Source of the DNA: Homalodisca vitripennis
Lineage: Eukaryota > Arthropoda > Insecta > Hemiptera > Cicadellidae
Direction: 5' to 3'
Length of the DNA stretch: 64,000 bases
NCBI RefSeq assembly: GCF_021130785.1
Contig: NC_060208.1
Coordinates: 171,300,501 to 171,364,500, forward strand
The notes under the pieces were generated by a model. The model made no database searches. It was not told the DNA's origin and saw nothing but the letters and a program-made list of their open reading frames with translations. The position numbers and the translations under genes were made by a program. Below are positions 13,306 to 28,300 of the stretch, piece after piece (the first letter of the stretch is position 1; every line of letters starts with the position of its first letter).

Positions 13306-16300
13306 CTGTACAATCATTCCCATGTCAGCACAAGACTTTATCACAGTATCAAAAACTAAATTCCTATTTCATTTTAGCCACATACAAATTCTTATCACCT
13401 AATTGTCCTTCTATCAATATTTTTTAATACTTATTTACTATTACTCCCATGACCATGGGTAACGGATACTCAAGGTAGTATTGGACCTCATCAACAATCC
13501 ACCTTCATCTCTCTCGGTCTACAGCATCCTATTCCACTTTTACTAGTTCTCTTAGTAAAACAAATAAAAAAGTAGATGTAAATTAAAGCAAACTAAAGCC
13601 TAATGATTTCAACAAATTTTTTACAAATGCTTGTAAAAATGTGAAAGAAACCCTTGTGAACCATCAAATTTCTGCACATAATAGTCACTTGTCTTACGAG
13701 GCAATAAAACTATTCCTGACAATATGGTTTTTGTAAGACATTGTAACAAACTAATTTTTTATCTCCTTTGACAGTTTTAATTAATATATACATTACACAC
13801 AAAAAGTTTCCCAAGGTTCTAAAAGTCACTAACATTTTTCCAATTTACAAAAAGGGAGGAAAAAAATATTATTTCAATAACTATTTGCCCATTTCTGTCA
13901 TACCCCCATTTTCTAAGGTTCTAGAACTTGTTATTGTAAACAATTCGTAAATTATTTAAAACTTAACAATTTAATAATTAATTGTCAATTTGGCTTCAGG
14001 GAAAGATTGTTAACCACACATGCATTGATTAAGCTTGATGGTGAAGTTTTACATTGCTTTGAGGGAAGGAACCTTACTGCGGTCACCTTCTGTGGTCTCA
14101 ACAAGGCCTTCAATTGCGTTTCTGATGAGATACTTCTAAACAAGTTGCAGTACTATCATGTAAAAAGAACCAAGCTTTCACAAATAGTACGTCACTTTTA
14201 ATAATCTTTATTCCACTAGTCTGGATATCTCTTATGGTGTCCCACAAGGCTCTGTCCTTGGGCCCGACTGTGGCGCCAAGTGGCCAGCCCGTTATAGGGC
14301 CACTACGACTGTCGGCACATACACCTCAGTGTGAGGTCAGTTCTTGTCGGGAGTACATCTATTGCTGTTCACGTGTGGCGCTCGTCTTGTTAAATACTTT
14401 TACGTGATCAGTTTCAAGTTATCGTATTTTTTGCTAATTATAGCGTAGTTCCTGTTAGTTTCATTTTGTATGTGTAATGGTGGTATACGTAAAATTTATG
14501 GGCCATCATATGAACAAGGGGTATGGAGAAGAAAACATAATAGAGAAATCAGGGAGCTCTACAATAGTACGGATGTAATAGGAGAAATAAAGTGCAGAAG
14601 ACTCCGTTGGGCAGGCCATGTTTTGAGAAGAGAAGAGGAATGCAAACTGAGGAGGGTAATGTACGATAACCCAGAAGGAAGACGACCCCGTGGGAGACCG
14701 AAAGTGAGATGGTGGAACCAGGTGAAGGCTGATATGGAGAAGGTGGGCGCTTCAGAGGAAGATGCAGAGGACCGTTCAAGATGGAGGAGCTTTGTTGGTG
14801 CGGCTAAATATCACCTCCGATATAAATGGCCCTGGGAGTAAGAGTAAGAGTAAGAGTAATGGTGAGGCATTGGAGGGACAAGGGGCATGTTTTAAACATT
14901 TCCTTGGAGTTGGAAAACACTATGGTGACAATTGTGAATAAACGTAACCAAGAGAAGAAGCCACTTCCAATTGTACAGTACAATGCACACATAAAAAGGG
15001 GTGTACCATGGGGACCAAATGCTCTCTTCTACCCGTGTGAGCATAAGAGCATTCGCTGGTATAAAAAGATATTCTCACGTAAATGCTAGTCATCAATTTG
15101 TTGGCTCTACATAACATGCATAGCGGGAGAAGAAAAGTCACTATATGATTTCCGCAATGAACTGATTAGGACCCTATTATCCCCAGCACCAGAACAGCCA
15201 CTCAGAACGCCACCAAGAAATGCGTTGCACAAGCTTGTGAAAACTGAGGAAAGAGACACGCAGGGCAACAGACAAAGAAAGCATTGTGGTGTTTGCGCCA
15301 AAAATGGAATCAGAAAAAGAACTGTATATGTGTGCTGTGCCGGACCAGAGAAAAAAGTATTCTGCCCCGTCAAATGCTTTTAAAATTTCCACAAAAACTT
15401 GTAAATTGAGACAAAAAAGGTGGTGGGAGGGGTTCTACATATATTGTAAATATTTGTAAAGCAGTGATAAACCATAAAAACAATGTCTTATAAGTTTTTC
15501 GTGTGTATTATTCAATTTTCGAGTCGGTTCGATGGGTTCAATTTGCGCCAGGAGCGGCCGGCCCGAAATCAGGCCGGAAACTATGACGTCACTAGTACAT
15601 GGAATGGTGCAGCGAAATGCAATTATTTTACCAAACTAAGGATATATACCACCATTCGGTAATTAAAACTGACTCAAAATTTTTAGCTCCTAGTCAATTT
15701 TATGCTTTACGTATTAGCAGTGAATGTGTTAATCATGTAAAACCCAGCAAAGCTATAAATGGTCCAAAGTACATAAATGGCCCAAACATACAATATCGTT
15801 CCAGGAGAAATAAAAATAATAGAAGATAATGAAAAATTCAAGACAGTGTTGAGGACTATTTACTCAACAGAAGAATTTATTAGTGACATCTAAACCATTG
15901 TTTATGACAACCACAACACAATTCAATGAAAGTGGATAGCTGTTTGGATTAACAAGCGTTTCTAAGATTTATTTAGTAATGAATTTGTGTAAAAATGGTT
16001 CTAACACATCCAAAAGCAGTAAAAACCTCAAAAACCAACACTAGTAAGTATAAAACATAACTATGTCTTTATATACACTCAATGCATTGAAACTGTGAAA
16101 ACAATTCTGGCTTGTTACTGGAGCTCAGGCATCTTGTTTCGTAATAAGACACTCTGTTTCAACTCAAATAAACACTGTGATTGTTGTACAATTACAGGTT
16201 CATCAGCCCCTGTTATGCAACTTACGTTAAGTGTAATTTGGTTATAATAACAAATAAGTGATTTCCCTCGTGCTCCTTACAATAGATACTTCTGAAATCA

Positions 16301-19300
16301 ATATCTACAATTGTAAAGGTATATTTATTTCATGCTTTTTATTTATGTCCATTGGCTTATAAATGTTAAATTAAATATTTAATAACTCGTACTGAGAGCT
16401 GAACAACAGTAACCTAACTTAATTTTGTACCTGAAGATCGAAGTGGACCTCCAGATGAGCTGGCGAGTACCCCCGGACACAGTTGATGACATAGACAGGT
16501 CTCCCATCCCATATAGCGGTGTGAGAGGGCAGTGAGTCCGTGAAAGACCAGCCCACCAGTGTGACTGATGGCTTCGGCCACACTATCAGGTGCATGTGGT
16601 CTGGCCCTGGACATAGTCAATAATGATAAGTGTTGATAAGCTAACAACAGAATCTCTCAACCTGGCAGCTGCAAACTAGATTTTTGTCTAAGAAAATTAT
16701 AAGACATTTACTTATATTTAAAATATTGTATGCTTTGGCAACAAACAATAAAGCATTATGCATATACACTAATAGTAAATCCAAGAGCAAAATAAAAAAT
16801 ATTGTCTGTAGTTAATGTGCAAGACCACAAAACCCAAGACATTTTGATTAGGTCTTAGATAATAAAAGTTCAAACCCTGTCTAGACCGAAATATATAAGT
16901 ATTGTCCACGCAAGAGTTAAATTCTTTGCATGGATATTTAGGAAATTGAGGGTTTTTGAGGAGTGGACAGTCTAAGATAAAAATAGTTCCTTTTTATAAC
17001 AAAAATACTAAAAATGGATAACAATTAAAAACAATATTATACATTACATTAAACCTTTTAATTGTCTTGTATGCTGTTACAATAGTACTTAATACGTTAC
17101 ATCCTGTATAAAAAATAATTATTGTTTTTAGCTGAGTTCCTACTTTCTCCAACAATCTAGACTAACACCAGCAAGATTGTGCAATAGAAATCTGAAAGGT
17201 TTAAAAGAAAATAGCCCTGAGGGCCTAAGTATGATCCTGTGTTATTACAGTTGAAATACAAAATACATTATCCCTGTTATCTATTTCACAATTAACTAAC
17301 TTTGTCTCATCACTCTGTTTTTCATTAATATAACTTTCTTAATATTAACAATTTCAAATAACATTGTTTGTTTTACTTAAGTTAATATAAGCTGTTTAAC
17401 CCTTTTAGTGCCAACGTCCGAATTTTCGGACATTGGATTATTGTGTGTAGTTTGCCAGCGTCTGTATTTTCGGACGTTTTGCAAAAAAAAAATAAAAATT
17501 ACTTTAATTAGTCAAAATAAATATACTTGTAATGTTTTAGAATCGCAATACAACGATCTTTCCGATAATTATATTACCCAGTTTATAAGTCATACTAGGT
17601 AGCCATATTTTGATTTTAAAGTTGGCTATTCTGTGCATTTCGTTTCTCAGCTGTCAACAATTTTTTGAAACAATTGGAGAAAAAAGGAAAAAAACTGTTG
17701 TGTATGTAACGTAGCAAGCACTAAATCAGGAGGAAAACTAAAAAAAATCATCCTATATGTGTGTTAAATGTAAGAGAGGAGTGCACACCAAGTGTTACCC
17801 TCTACACTTCTGCTGAACGTTCTCTAAAAATTTTCTATTTTGTACATTTTTATGTAATTTTTTTTGTACATTTTACTTGTTATTTTAAGTGATCCCTAGA
17901 GAACAATTTTTATTTATTTCAAGAGAGTTACTAGCCTATTGATCTGTGAAATATTTTGACTCTTGTGTTAAGACCTTCAAGAAAACAAGAAGACATTTAA
18001 CAGATTAGGCAAAACGGAGTGTTTTTCCAGGTTAGCACACTTTTGGATATTCTTTTTGTACTTTCACAATTTTTAATTTATCAGTTTGAAAGTTTGTAAA
18101 TTTCAATAGAATAAAAATAGGAATTCAGTGATGTAACCAATGTTTTTCCAATGTTCTTTTTATTGTTGTGTATCACAAGTTAAACTCAAAAAAGTAAAAA
18201 ATAAAAAATTTTAAATACTAATAATTTAATTTTTTTAAAGTAATAAACACAATAATTTTTTTAAATAATGTGCAGGATACAAAATACAACTATTTAAGTT
18301 TAAAACAAAAAAAAACCCATGAATTTATCTTAAAAAATAGTGTATTTACAATTGTTTAAAGAATTACGGTACATTTTGGCTAAACGTGGCTGGCAATCTT
18401 GGTACAAACATGCATGTGTATGCCTGGCATTCCTGGTACAAATTTTGAAAATTTTGTTTGGCACTAAAAGGGTTAAATACAAAATCTAACATTAATATTT
18501 AAATTAGTTTGTATATATAATTATCTTTCTTTAAGTTCAAAGCTAATTTTTATTATAAATATGCTATTAGTAGTAAACACAAAAATATAAAACTGGGAAT
18601 TTTTGTTAAAATTACAAGTATTTACTGATAAAAATCTAAAAATAACTATTTACTATATTGATAATTTAATTACTTTGTAGAACGTTGACAACCACTTCCA
18701 AAATCACAGAGTACTTTGTAATAATGACTAAACGTAAGATGAAAATCGATTTAGTAACAGCACAATGCAATTGATAGACAAATTTCTTGTAGTATAGTTT
18801 CCTATGATTGAGAGATGTTCTAGCGCATTTCAAGGAAGCTATCTGAAAAATGTCTAATGCCCTTTTTCAGACTATCTGGTCTCACAGTCTTAATAGATTA
18901 AGAGCCAAATTCCTGTGGGCTTGCAACTCACGAAAGAATGATATTGTATTGTTAACTGTTACAGTTAAGTTTGTTATTTCTGGCAGTTTACTCTAGTATC
19001 ATTGACCACAGGATTTTGTTTATAAAAAGATTATTAGATTATCCTGAATTAAATAATAAGTATCCTTCATATCACTCAATAAATTCATAACACAATTACC
19101 TGACACATTGAAATGCAGTCTTCTGATTTCATGTGTTTCTTCTCTCTTGCTTACAGTTTTGTATCCAGTGAATTCCAAAAATGTTTGATCGTATATCACT
19201 GGTGAATCAGCTTTTATCCACCTTATATTTTTGGATTCCCTTAAAAAAATTAACAATTGTATATCTTTATATATAACAATATTTCATTTTGTGTTATAAG

Positions 19301-22300
19301 ACCCTACTTGTACATACAATATATACAACCAAATTTAAACATATAAATACAAGTAATATTTAACATACCAAATTTGTATTATGTATAATTTGAGTTCATG
19401 TTTTACCTTTACCCTTAGTGGACAAAAGGCCTTGTGTAATTGGTATTTCAGCATATAATAATTTCAAGACTGACACAATTTTATTTATATCACATTGAGA
19501 GCTTGTGAAAGTCACATTGAAGACTTAAAACAATGTGTCTTCTCCATATAATGGAGATAATAAAACATATTCTTGTTATGTGACTCTGCCTATTGCATCT
19601 CATGTTTAATGGCAATAAAAAATATCTATGTCATACTAGCTTAGCATTCGATTGCATTTTCACAATGCAACTGATTTACCTTAATGACGTTTTAAGCAAA
19701 GATACTGATGTTTAATTGGTAAGCAGATAGACCAAAAGCATTCATAACTATACTAAGTGTGGAAAATGGTAAGACTACTACGTATTAAACTTGTTTGAAA
19801 GCATGAATTAAAAAATATATAGTTTGATTAAAATATATAAATTACAATTCAAAACAAAAACAAATCTGATGTAAAATTATATGACCGCAATAGATGTACT
19901 TTAATGATAGTGAATTTCATATGATGGTTGTATGTAATGTCTCAATATCCTTTAACTATATCCTTTACCCGTAATTACAAGAATTTACTACAGATTTCAC
20001 TCGCCAGGAACATGCTATTTTATTAGCTGTAACAAACAGTATTAATGACCTGGGTAGTGCAAACATAATTTGTAACTTGGATTTACATGTTTAGTACATG
20101 TTACCTCTAGAACAAATTTTAAAATATTAGAAATACCATTGCAGATAGATCATCCTCCTCTCAATTCTATGACTAAATAAGCGAATAGTGTTTTTAATGA
20201 TCTTGCTCATAATATGAAGAACAGTTCATTCTGTAATTTAAATACAACACCAAACAAACTACGGATTACATTAAAATAAATCCAACAAACACTTTCTATC
20301 TCAAGTCGATTGTGAATTCTATAAAAGACAAAATATCAAGTCAGATAATATCTCATCAACATTACAAACATCTTACTAAAATCATCTAATGTAAAGAAAC
20401 AAACTGCAAATCAAAACATAACCATCACTAAAATAAAATAAAATAAAACATATTTATATAAGATTAACTACAAAAAATAAGTTAAAAATGTCTTAAATAG
20501 TCTGAGCTGGTGGATTGGTCAATTCTTTACCTTACTCATGATGTTGAGTTATCTTTTTCTTATTGTATTGATGTATTTTGTGATTGTTTTAACTCAACTT
20601 ATCCAATAGTTAATGTAGAACAACAGAAGCCGCAAAGGATTAGTAAATAATGGTTTACACCTCAATCGAGAGCTTTGCACTCTTTTCTGTTATTTTTGCA
20701 TGATAAACACAAAATAACCAAGAAGGAGGAAGACAAAAATATACAGCAGTCCCTCAATAATCCAACATAATTCAGACCAGACATGTGTCGGATTAGTCAA
20801 AAAGCTGGATTACTGGAGTTCAACTAAAAAACCATGCTTAAATTACATAATAGAATGTAATGTAACTCAAAAAGCCAAATCTTACCATAAAGATGTACAA
20901 TAGAGTCTTAAAATTAAAAAGTTAGCATATATGTTATTCTTTCTTTCAAAACCTTTCGGCCTGGAGCACTAATTTGAGCCTTATGCACAAGTGTTTTTTT
21001 AGGTAAACCCCTCCAAAAAGTCCACTTTCATCGGCATTATACACTTGGTCCGGACCAAGTTTCAAATCACTTACAACTTTTAGAAACTTTAGTTTATAAC
21101 TCAACTGCTGATTCATAAGAAATAATAATACAAAATTAATAAACTGCTGTTCCAATATCCGATAATATTCAAACCACAAATAAAGTCACAGTACAGTTAA
21201 CATTACTGTGTTACTATAATTAACTATACAGTACAAAATTTATCGTTAAAACACTACAAATACTAATCATCATAAATGATGAATAACACAATAAGCAAAA
21301 AAATAAAATTATCACCAAAATATCTCACAAACTTCCTCTATTATATGCACACTATTCAAAAACGGAAAAAATGCTGTAAAATACACTGTTGTTATTAGCT
21401 GGGATCGCAAATTGATGGCTATGATGACACCCTGCCTTTGTCTACTGGTCGTATTACTGAAGGAACTGGAGTGGCACAGGGCTGGACTATAGAGGGACTA
21501 CTATATGTAATACTTTCAAAAATCAGTAAGTTTAAACTGTCAAAAAGCTAAGATTGAAGCAAATAGTAATGTTATTAAGTCTTCTAATAACATGAGTTAG
21601 AGCTGCCTGGAAACTGTTACTGTATTAGAAGGGAAACTGGTCGAGAAAATAAGAATAAATTATACACAGTATCTCCCCTAGAGAAAACACAAATTCATCT
21701 GTACTTTTAAATTAAATTATTTACACTTTAAATGGGAAACCATTTATGTAGATAACATCAAAAGTGTTATTGTTAATATGGGCAGTTCAAGGAGTCAGGA
21801 TGTATATGGCTTATCCAACTGGATTGTTATAAATTTTGCCAACATTATTTTGGAACCACTATTGTGCTGAATTAATATAGTTTTTATTCATTATTTGTCC
21901 CCCCTAATAGTCTTAAAAATGTGTAATAACACCTGTGTTAAGAAAGGAGATACAAATAATCCTGGAAGTTTTTTGTTGCCAGCTCTGTAACTGTTTTTAG
22001 TGTAATAATTTGTTATATTTGCGTCAGTATGGCGTTAGGATGAACTGACTACCTTAGCTCAGTTGTTACTATTAGCCTGAAGAATTTTAAAAAATGTGAC
22101 ATTTATAGAATGACGCTCATTGATTTATGTAAAGCTTTTGACAGTCTATCTCATGATATTATCAATTTGAAAACATTGCAACCATTGTGCCTTAAGGGTG
22201 AGTTACTGGACCTTTCTTATTTTTTGGTTGTTTCAATGATTTGGGCAAATTTTGGTAATTACATTGAACCATTATCAGTGTCTTGAAAATAATTAAACAG

Positions 22301-25300
22301 GGAACTGTCATTATCTTGAGATCTTAAAAAACTGGTTTATAAGAAGATCTCCATCAATAAAAAGTCATAATTCTCAAAAACTTCTGTGAATTTAATTTTT
22401 TTATTTCTGTTGCAAATTTTCAAATTTTTATTCCGTATTGGTGGATCTCAATGCAATTAATGATGCTACAGATCTAGCCAGTGACTGATGTTGAATTAAT
22501 GCATCCTAGTAGTGAAAGTAGGATAATTAATGAAGTACTAATAAATTCGTCCTTAAGAAGAAAAACTTGAGTTAGTAGATGGCATAGATGTTTATTCAGA
22601 TTCAAAATTGAAATTATATAAGCCTTAATACTTAAAACTGTAACTGCTTTTGTAAGCATGGTTAACATAAGACATGTTCTATCATTATACGGTGTGTTCA
22701 AAAAGTATCTCGAATTTTGTGTATTTTCAAAAATTATTTATTTATTTGTGAAAATCTATTTTGTCCCCTTCAAAGTAATCCCCCTGGGATATTATACACT
22801 TGTGCCAACGTTTTTTTCAATTTTCGAAGCACTTCAAAATTGTATCTTGTTCAGCTCCTCCTTCGATGCCGTCTCTATCTCGTCAATCGTGTGACGTAGC
22901 ATCGTCCTTTCATGGGCCTCTTCAGTTTCGGGAACAAGAAAAAGTCACAGGGGGCCAGATCTGGGGAATACGGTGGCTGCGGTATCATTAGTGTGTTGTT
23001 TTTGGCCAAGAAGTCGTGTACAAGCAGCGATGTGTGAGCAGGGGCGTTATCGTGGTGCAAAAGCCAATTTTTATTTTTCCACAAATTCGAGCATTTCTGG
23101 CGGATTGCTTTGCGCAAATTGCACATAACTTGCAGGTAATATTCCTTATTCACCGTTCTACCTTGTGGCAAGAACTCATGATGTACCACGCCCCTGCAAT
23201 CGAAGAAAACTGTAAGCAAAACTTTCACATTCGACCGAACTTGGCGTGCTTTTTTCGGTCTTGGTTCGTGCGGCAGCTTGAGATGATTGAGCTTTGGTTT
23301 CTATGTCATAACCATAAACCCACGATTCGTCACCAGTTATGACCCTCTGGAGCAAATTCGGGTCGTCGCGGACAGATTCCAACATCTCATTAGCAAAGTT
23401 CATGCGATGCTGTTTTTGATCGAAATTGAGCAATTTTGGTACGAATTTTGCGGCTGCCCGTCTCATGCCCAAATTATCGATTAAAATCGAATGACACGAG
23501 CCAATCGATATGCCTAAGTCCTCGGCAATTTCTCTAACGGTGATTCGACGATTGGCCAATACCATTTTGTTCACTTCATCAATTTGTTCGTCTGTTGTTG
23601 AAGTGCTCGGGCGTCCGGCACGCTCTTCGTCGTTCACATTTTCTCGGCCTCCTGAAAACATTTTGTACCACCGATAAACATTGCTTTTTTCCAAAGTAGC
23701 TTCTCCGTATGCCACAGTCAATATTCGGAATGCATCCGCGCACTTAATTTTGTTTTTCACACAAAATTTGATACAGGTTCTTTGTTCCTTTTTTTGAATA
23801 GGTAAAACTCGAAGACAAACCAAAAAACGTGCAAGCAAAGCAGCTGTCAACAATTAACTGAACATTCAAAATGGCCGAAATTGTCAACATAAGTGAGAGA
23901 CATATGTACCAACATAAAGCCACACAAAAATCAAAATTCGAATATACGTAACCCGCAAAAATTCTAAATTCACGATACTTTTTGAACACACCGTATAACA
24001 AAAATAATGTATATCCACAACCAATACCGACTTTGAAATTATAATCTGGATTTATCACTGATGCATTGGGTGTAAAATATTCGTAACCATAACAGGATCT
24101 TGTGATAACTCTTAAGTTAGTTGAAGGGAGAAGAATAAGCAGAAATGTCAGCTGCTATTGCCTTAATAGCTTGAAGTACGTTCAAAGATCTAATAAGAAC
24201 TTACTTAGTTAACATGAATTTCCATGAAAACACTGGAACACCACAGAAGAGCTCTTCACAGATTGATGAGATATCTTGTGCTTCAGCCATTTCTGGCATT
24301 ACTTTGTCGATCTCATAAACCCGTCGGTCCAGATTGACTATATAAAATCCAGACTCGCTCTTTCTCACAAATCCTGAACTACCATGATAAGTTTGCTCTG
24401 AATGCTGCAACAAACAAATTCACTCTTAATGCAAAACTTTTTCACTAATGTAACCCTATATATTATATCACATGTCACTTGTCTGTTGTGTTGACATTTA
24501 ACATGTTGATGATTTTCATAATAAAATCAATTTTCTGTAGGTAAGGTAATGTTATTTTGATGCTAATCAAAAGAGGAGGTTCTATAATAATAACATACTA
24601 AGTTTCTCATACTACTAGGATGCAATATAACGTTCATAGATAACAAAACAAAGAAATTTGTTCACGTTTAAATTTTACTTCTACACAATAAAAAGTTTGT
24701 GATACTTTGATTAGGTGTGTTAATGAAATGTTCTGTTTCATTACAATACTAATACTAAAACTGAAAAATAGAACTCTTCTTTCCATTCATGGTCACATTA
24801 AAAAAAATTACTGAATAGTTGAAAAGTTTCCAAATCAATTTATATACAAAAACAATATTCCATGTTGTCATTGGGAACACTGCTTGCTGTTAAAGTTGAA
24901 AGAAGAAGCTGCTTTCGTTTCCAAAAGTCTTTTGTTGTTTCATTAAAATACTAACTGTGTTACTGGAGCTCATTGTCACACCTTTTTAGATATCTGATTT
25001 ACAATACACTTATTGTTATTCTAGTTTTGCATAGTAGTAGGTACTAACTATAAATACACCCTAAAATACCAAAAACTGGCTTAATTTAACTTTCATGATC
25101 TTTTTTGCAAATCATTGCAAATGATTTCTTGCCATCTCAGAAAACATCCAAAACACAAATAGATTACTTTTACGTTAAAAGAAAACCGTTCTAAATGGTA
25201 AGAATTGAGGTGTATTTAGCCATTTAGAATACAATATATTTTTATTTCAACCATACTTAGTTTTTCGACTATTCATATATATTTTATGTATACTGATAGC

Positions 25301-28300
25301 TTATATGCCATAGTAATGTAATATAACTATGAAAACCAAATAATATTTTAGTAAAACTTCTTATCGAACAACATTGTGGCTAACTATAGTGAAACAGACC
25401 ACCCTCAATGTGCTTCTGTACCGTAATGTGTCTGCTGTAGTCAACGTTTTAAAGTGGGTTTAGAATATTTTTAAAAAGTATTTGATTCCACAGAAATTCT
25501 TACTTGGATCATTTATGGAAAATAAAAATAAATTCAATATAAACAAAAATATTTATTCATTTATTTTACAAAATGTTATTTACTACTTATACAAATATTA
25601 CCTATTTTCTACAATACTAGAATAAATATAATAATGTTAGTTTTATACTTGTATTTTTTATGCTTGACAAATTTTTGAGAAACAAAACTTTCTTAACTGT
25701 CTCTTGTTTCTTACATACATTTTTATTAACTTTCTTCAAGACGTTGCTCAAATTCTTACATTGTTAGTTACGTTCCTTTGTATCTTAAATAAATTTCATT
25801 AAAATTTAACCCTTCACACAACGCTAGTGAAATCCATAGTTTTCCTTTGATGCCAAGACATTTATAAAATATATTTTTCTTTAGGTTTAAAGCTAATTTT
25901 TATTATAAATACGGTATAAGAGGTAAACATAGAAAATATAAAATAGGGCATTTTAGTTAAATTATTAACTAAATTATTAGAATATTTATTGATATCAATT
26001 TTAAAATAACTATTTACCATACTGTTAATTTGATTTAAATTCACAGTCACGATACAATTTAATAAAACTTGAAAATCATATAAACTACTAATTATTAGAG
26101 CATTTTATTTTTCAAAGATTTTGTACATAAGGTCTATCACGTTATTTTACCATTGGGGCAGACAAGGGCCTATATTTGGTTATGGCTCTGTAGGAGTCAA
26201 CAGAGCTAAACAAAGTGCGTCCTCTCCTCTTACCGCAGAATGTAGGTCTACATCGTCTAAAAATACTTTCTAGTCAACGATAAGCACAGAAGGCCTGCTA
26301 TTCTGAAGGTCTTTTGTGAACTAACTCTACAAGAGACACAATGTACAATTTGGGATTTAATCAAGTTGGCGTTTACGTTAAAGTCTATCATTTGAATATA
26401 TCCATCTGTGGCGTGGGAAGGGTTAATACTATTTTAGGTATTCTGATAATTAATACAAGGAGCTAAACAAAATTATATCCAATATCAGCAACGCTTTGTC
26501 TATATAGTAGTTGCACAGGTTTTTGTATACTTCTTTATGTTCTCCCTATTATTCTCTCAAAATAACTAATGAGTGAATGTTTTATCTGCCATACAATAAC
26601 TTAAAATGTAACTTAAATTGAGGGGGTTTTATAAAAAATTCAAACTATAATTGGCCAACAAATTCAGGGTGGCCACTCAAAACCTCTTATCAAATTCCCG
26701 GTTTTCCCAGTCGAAAATTCCCGATTATCTACTCTATTTTCAAACCAAATAGACAACTGTAGTACTGTATTTAACCCTTATGCCAGGTACAAAGATGTTG
26801 TTTTATGGTCACTAGCAGTATTTACAAGAAATGCCACAAAGCTGCGATGCTCTAGTATTTCGTCGCTAGCGATATGCGAGAAATTCGATGACGATTTATC
26901 ACTATCACCTCTGTGTCTATCATCTCTGTGTCTTTCGATGTGTCGACATAACATTGTGTACACCCAATAACTTTCCTTTCTGTGATGTTTAGAAAATACA
27001 TTTATCCAATTAGGAAATACAAAGATAACAAATAAATACCAACACAGCGCTACCGTAGGGCAGACTGCAACCCAGTATTGCGTGTCAGAGGTCTAGCGGT
27101 GGACGAACTTTCGGTACGAGACAATGATTTGCCGGTACACAAGGTTGGTTCTGTACAATGAACAAATAAACCAAATACTTTCATCTGAACTCTACTTAAT
27201 TGATTTATCTTTTGTGGGGGAGGGGGGAGCCTAAGAATACCACGTTACTTCAAGGGAATTTGCAGAGATGCAGAGAAATGAATATAATTAAAATTCCAAG
27301 TCATTTTTCCTTTTTTAGTAATAGAAATGGTAGGTTATAAGATGAGCTTCCAGAATATATTACACTTGTAAAAATGTATGAATGTATATTAATAGAGACA
27401 AAAATGATTTAGCAAGAATTATTTTTGGATTCGAGATTTAGCTTCTCCATATCAGTAATGTTGTGAAATCGTAATCTTTGAAGCATAGTTAAGCACTTCT
27501 GCTGGTATCAGAATCCTGAAAAAAGAGCCACAGTATCGAGCATGGAAAACGATCCATCCCTAGTAAAATTTCCAGGAACATTATAAATATTATTCACGTA
27601 TGTTGCCGGGAGTGCGAAATTCATGCTTAATGCATGCTTTTCCAGATGCTCATCGTTGGTGGTAACCCTGGTTAGAGTCCCGTGAAAGTATAGTGGTTCC
27701 AAATATATCCCACTAATAACGGCCAATACATCAGTGCATCAGCATCGTTAGATTACAGCCAAGGACTACAAAACAACATGACATAAAGGTTCTCATACAT
27801 GTTGGACTATTTGGTTTGAATAGTTCGAATCGTCCGAACGATCCTCATGTGAGCGTAGAAGTCGTTCCGGTAAATAGTTTACCGGAGAACTAATGGGATT
27901 CCCAGCCGTTATTCAACCATTGCCACTCTGACGACGAAAACTGATAAGCGTCGTTCATTTGATTGGCTAGCCGACTGCCTTTTGTAGACTGGCAACATTA
28001 AGTTGATTTACACTAGCAAGTAAAGTTGCGATAGAATATGCACAACTACTGTAGCATAATGTGAACAATATAAGCAATTTTACTCAAGAGAACTGTCGCA
28101 AAGTACTTGCTACAGTTGTATCGCTGGTTGTTGTGGGAGTCAAGACGAAGTCTGTTTGCACACGACAGTGATGTCTCGGCAGTGTTTAAAATTGACATCT
28201 TAATAGCCAACACTGTTCTCTAGTTATTGTAACCAACTGTCCGGCACTGGTTCCGGCAGCGCTCGCGAGAGCTCTTACGCCCGTTTAGACTAGCTATGTT

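Larger units (their letters stand above)
13306..16430. other. ERMP1 intron 14, composite transposon debris
   Basis: This intron holds a LINE reverse transcriptase fragment, a separate LINE 3' tail and a piggyBac C-terminal remnant, all on the plus strand (antisense to ERMP1). The stretch 15571-16430 holds only a short open frame without recognisable domain. Confidence 0.75.
16607..19099. other. ERMP1 intron 13
   Basis: It contains the TTAA element at 17400-18472 and a dispersed repeat at 18530-18690. The rest is AT-rich sequence without visible features. Confidence 0.7.
19240..24204. other. ERMP1 intron 12
   Basis: It holds a pogo-like element (20744-21503), a LINE fragment (21880-22250) and a mariner (22690-23993). 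I see no certain feature in 19240-20743 or in 24000-24204. Confidence 0.7.

Noticed and set aside
15107..15392. Minus-strand open frames of 71-88 codons
   Set aside because: Antisense shadows of the piggyBac C-terminal remnant.
16414..16647. 77-codon minus-strand open frame as a gene
   Set aside because: It overlaps ERMP1 exon 14 in the wrong phase; the splice-supported frame gives the family sequence.
19980..20420. Possible LINE endonuclease text on the plus strand
   Set aside because: A few suggestive words ([17 protein letters not shown]) but no conserved motif and many stops; not reported.
26773..26800. TTAACCCTTATGCCAGG as a left end of another TTAA element
   Set aside because: No matching inverted end was found downstream; it lies inside the unclassified TIR element.
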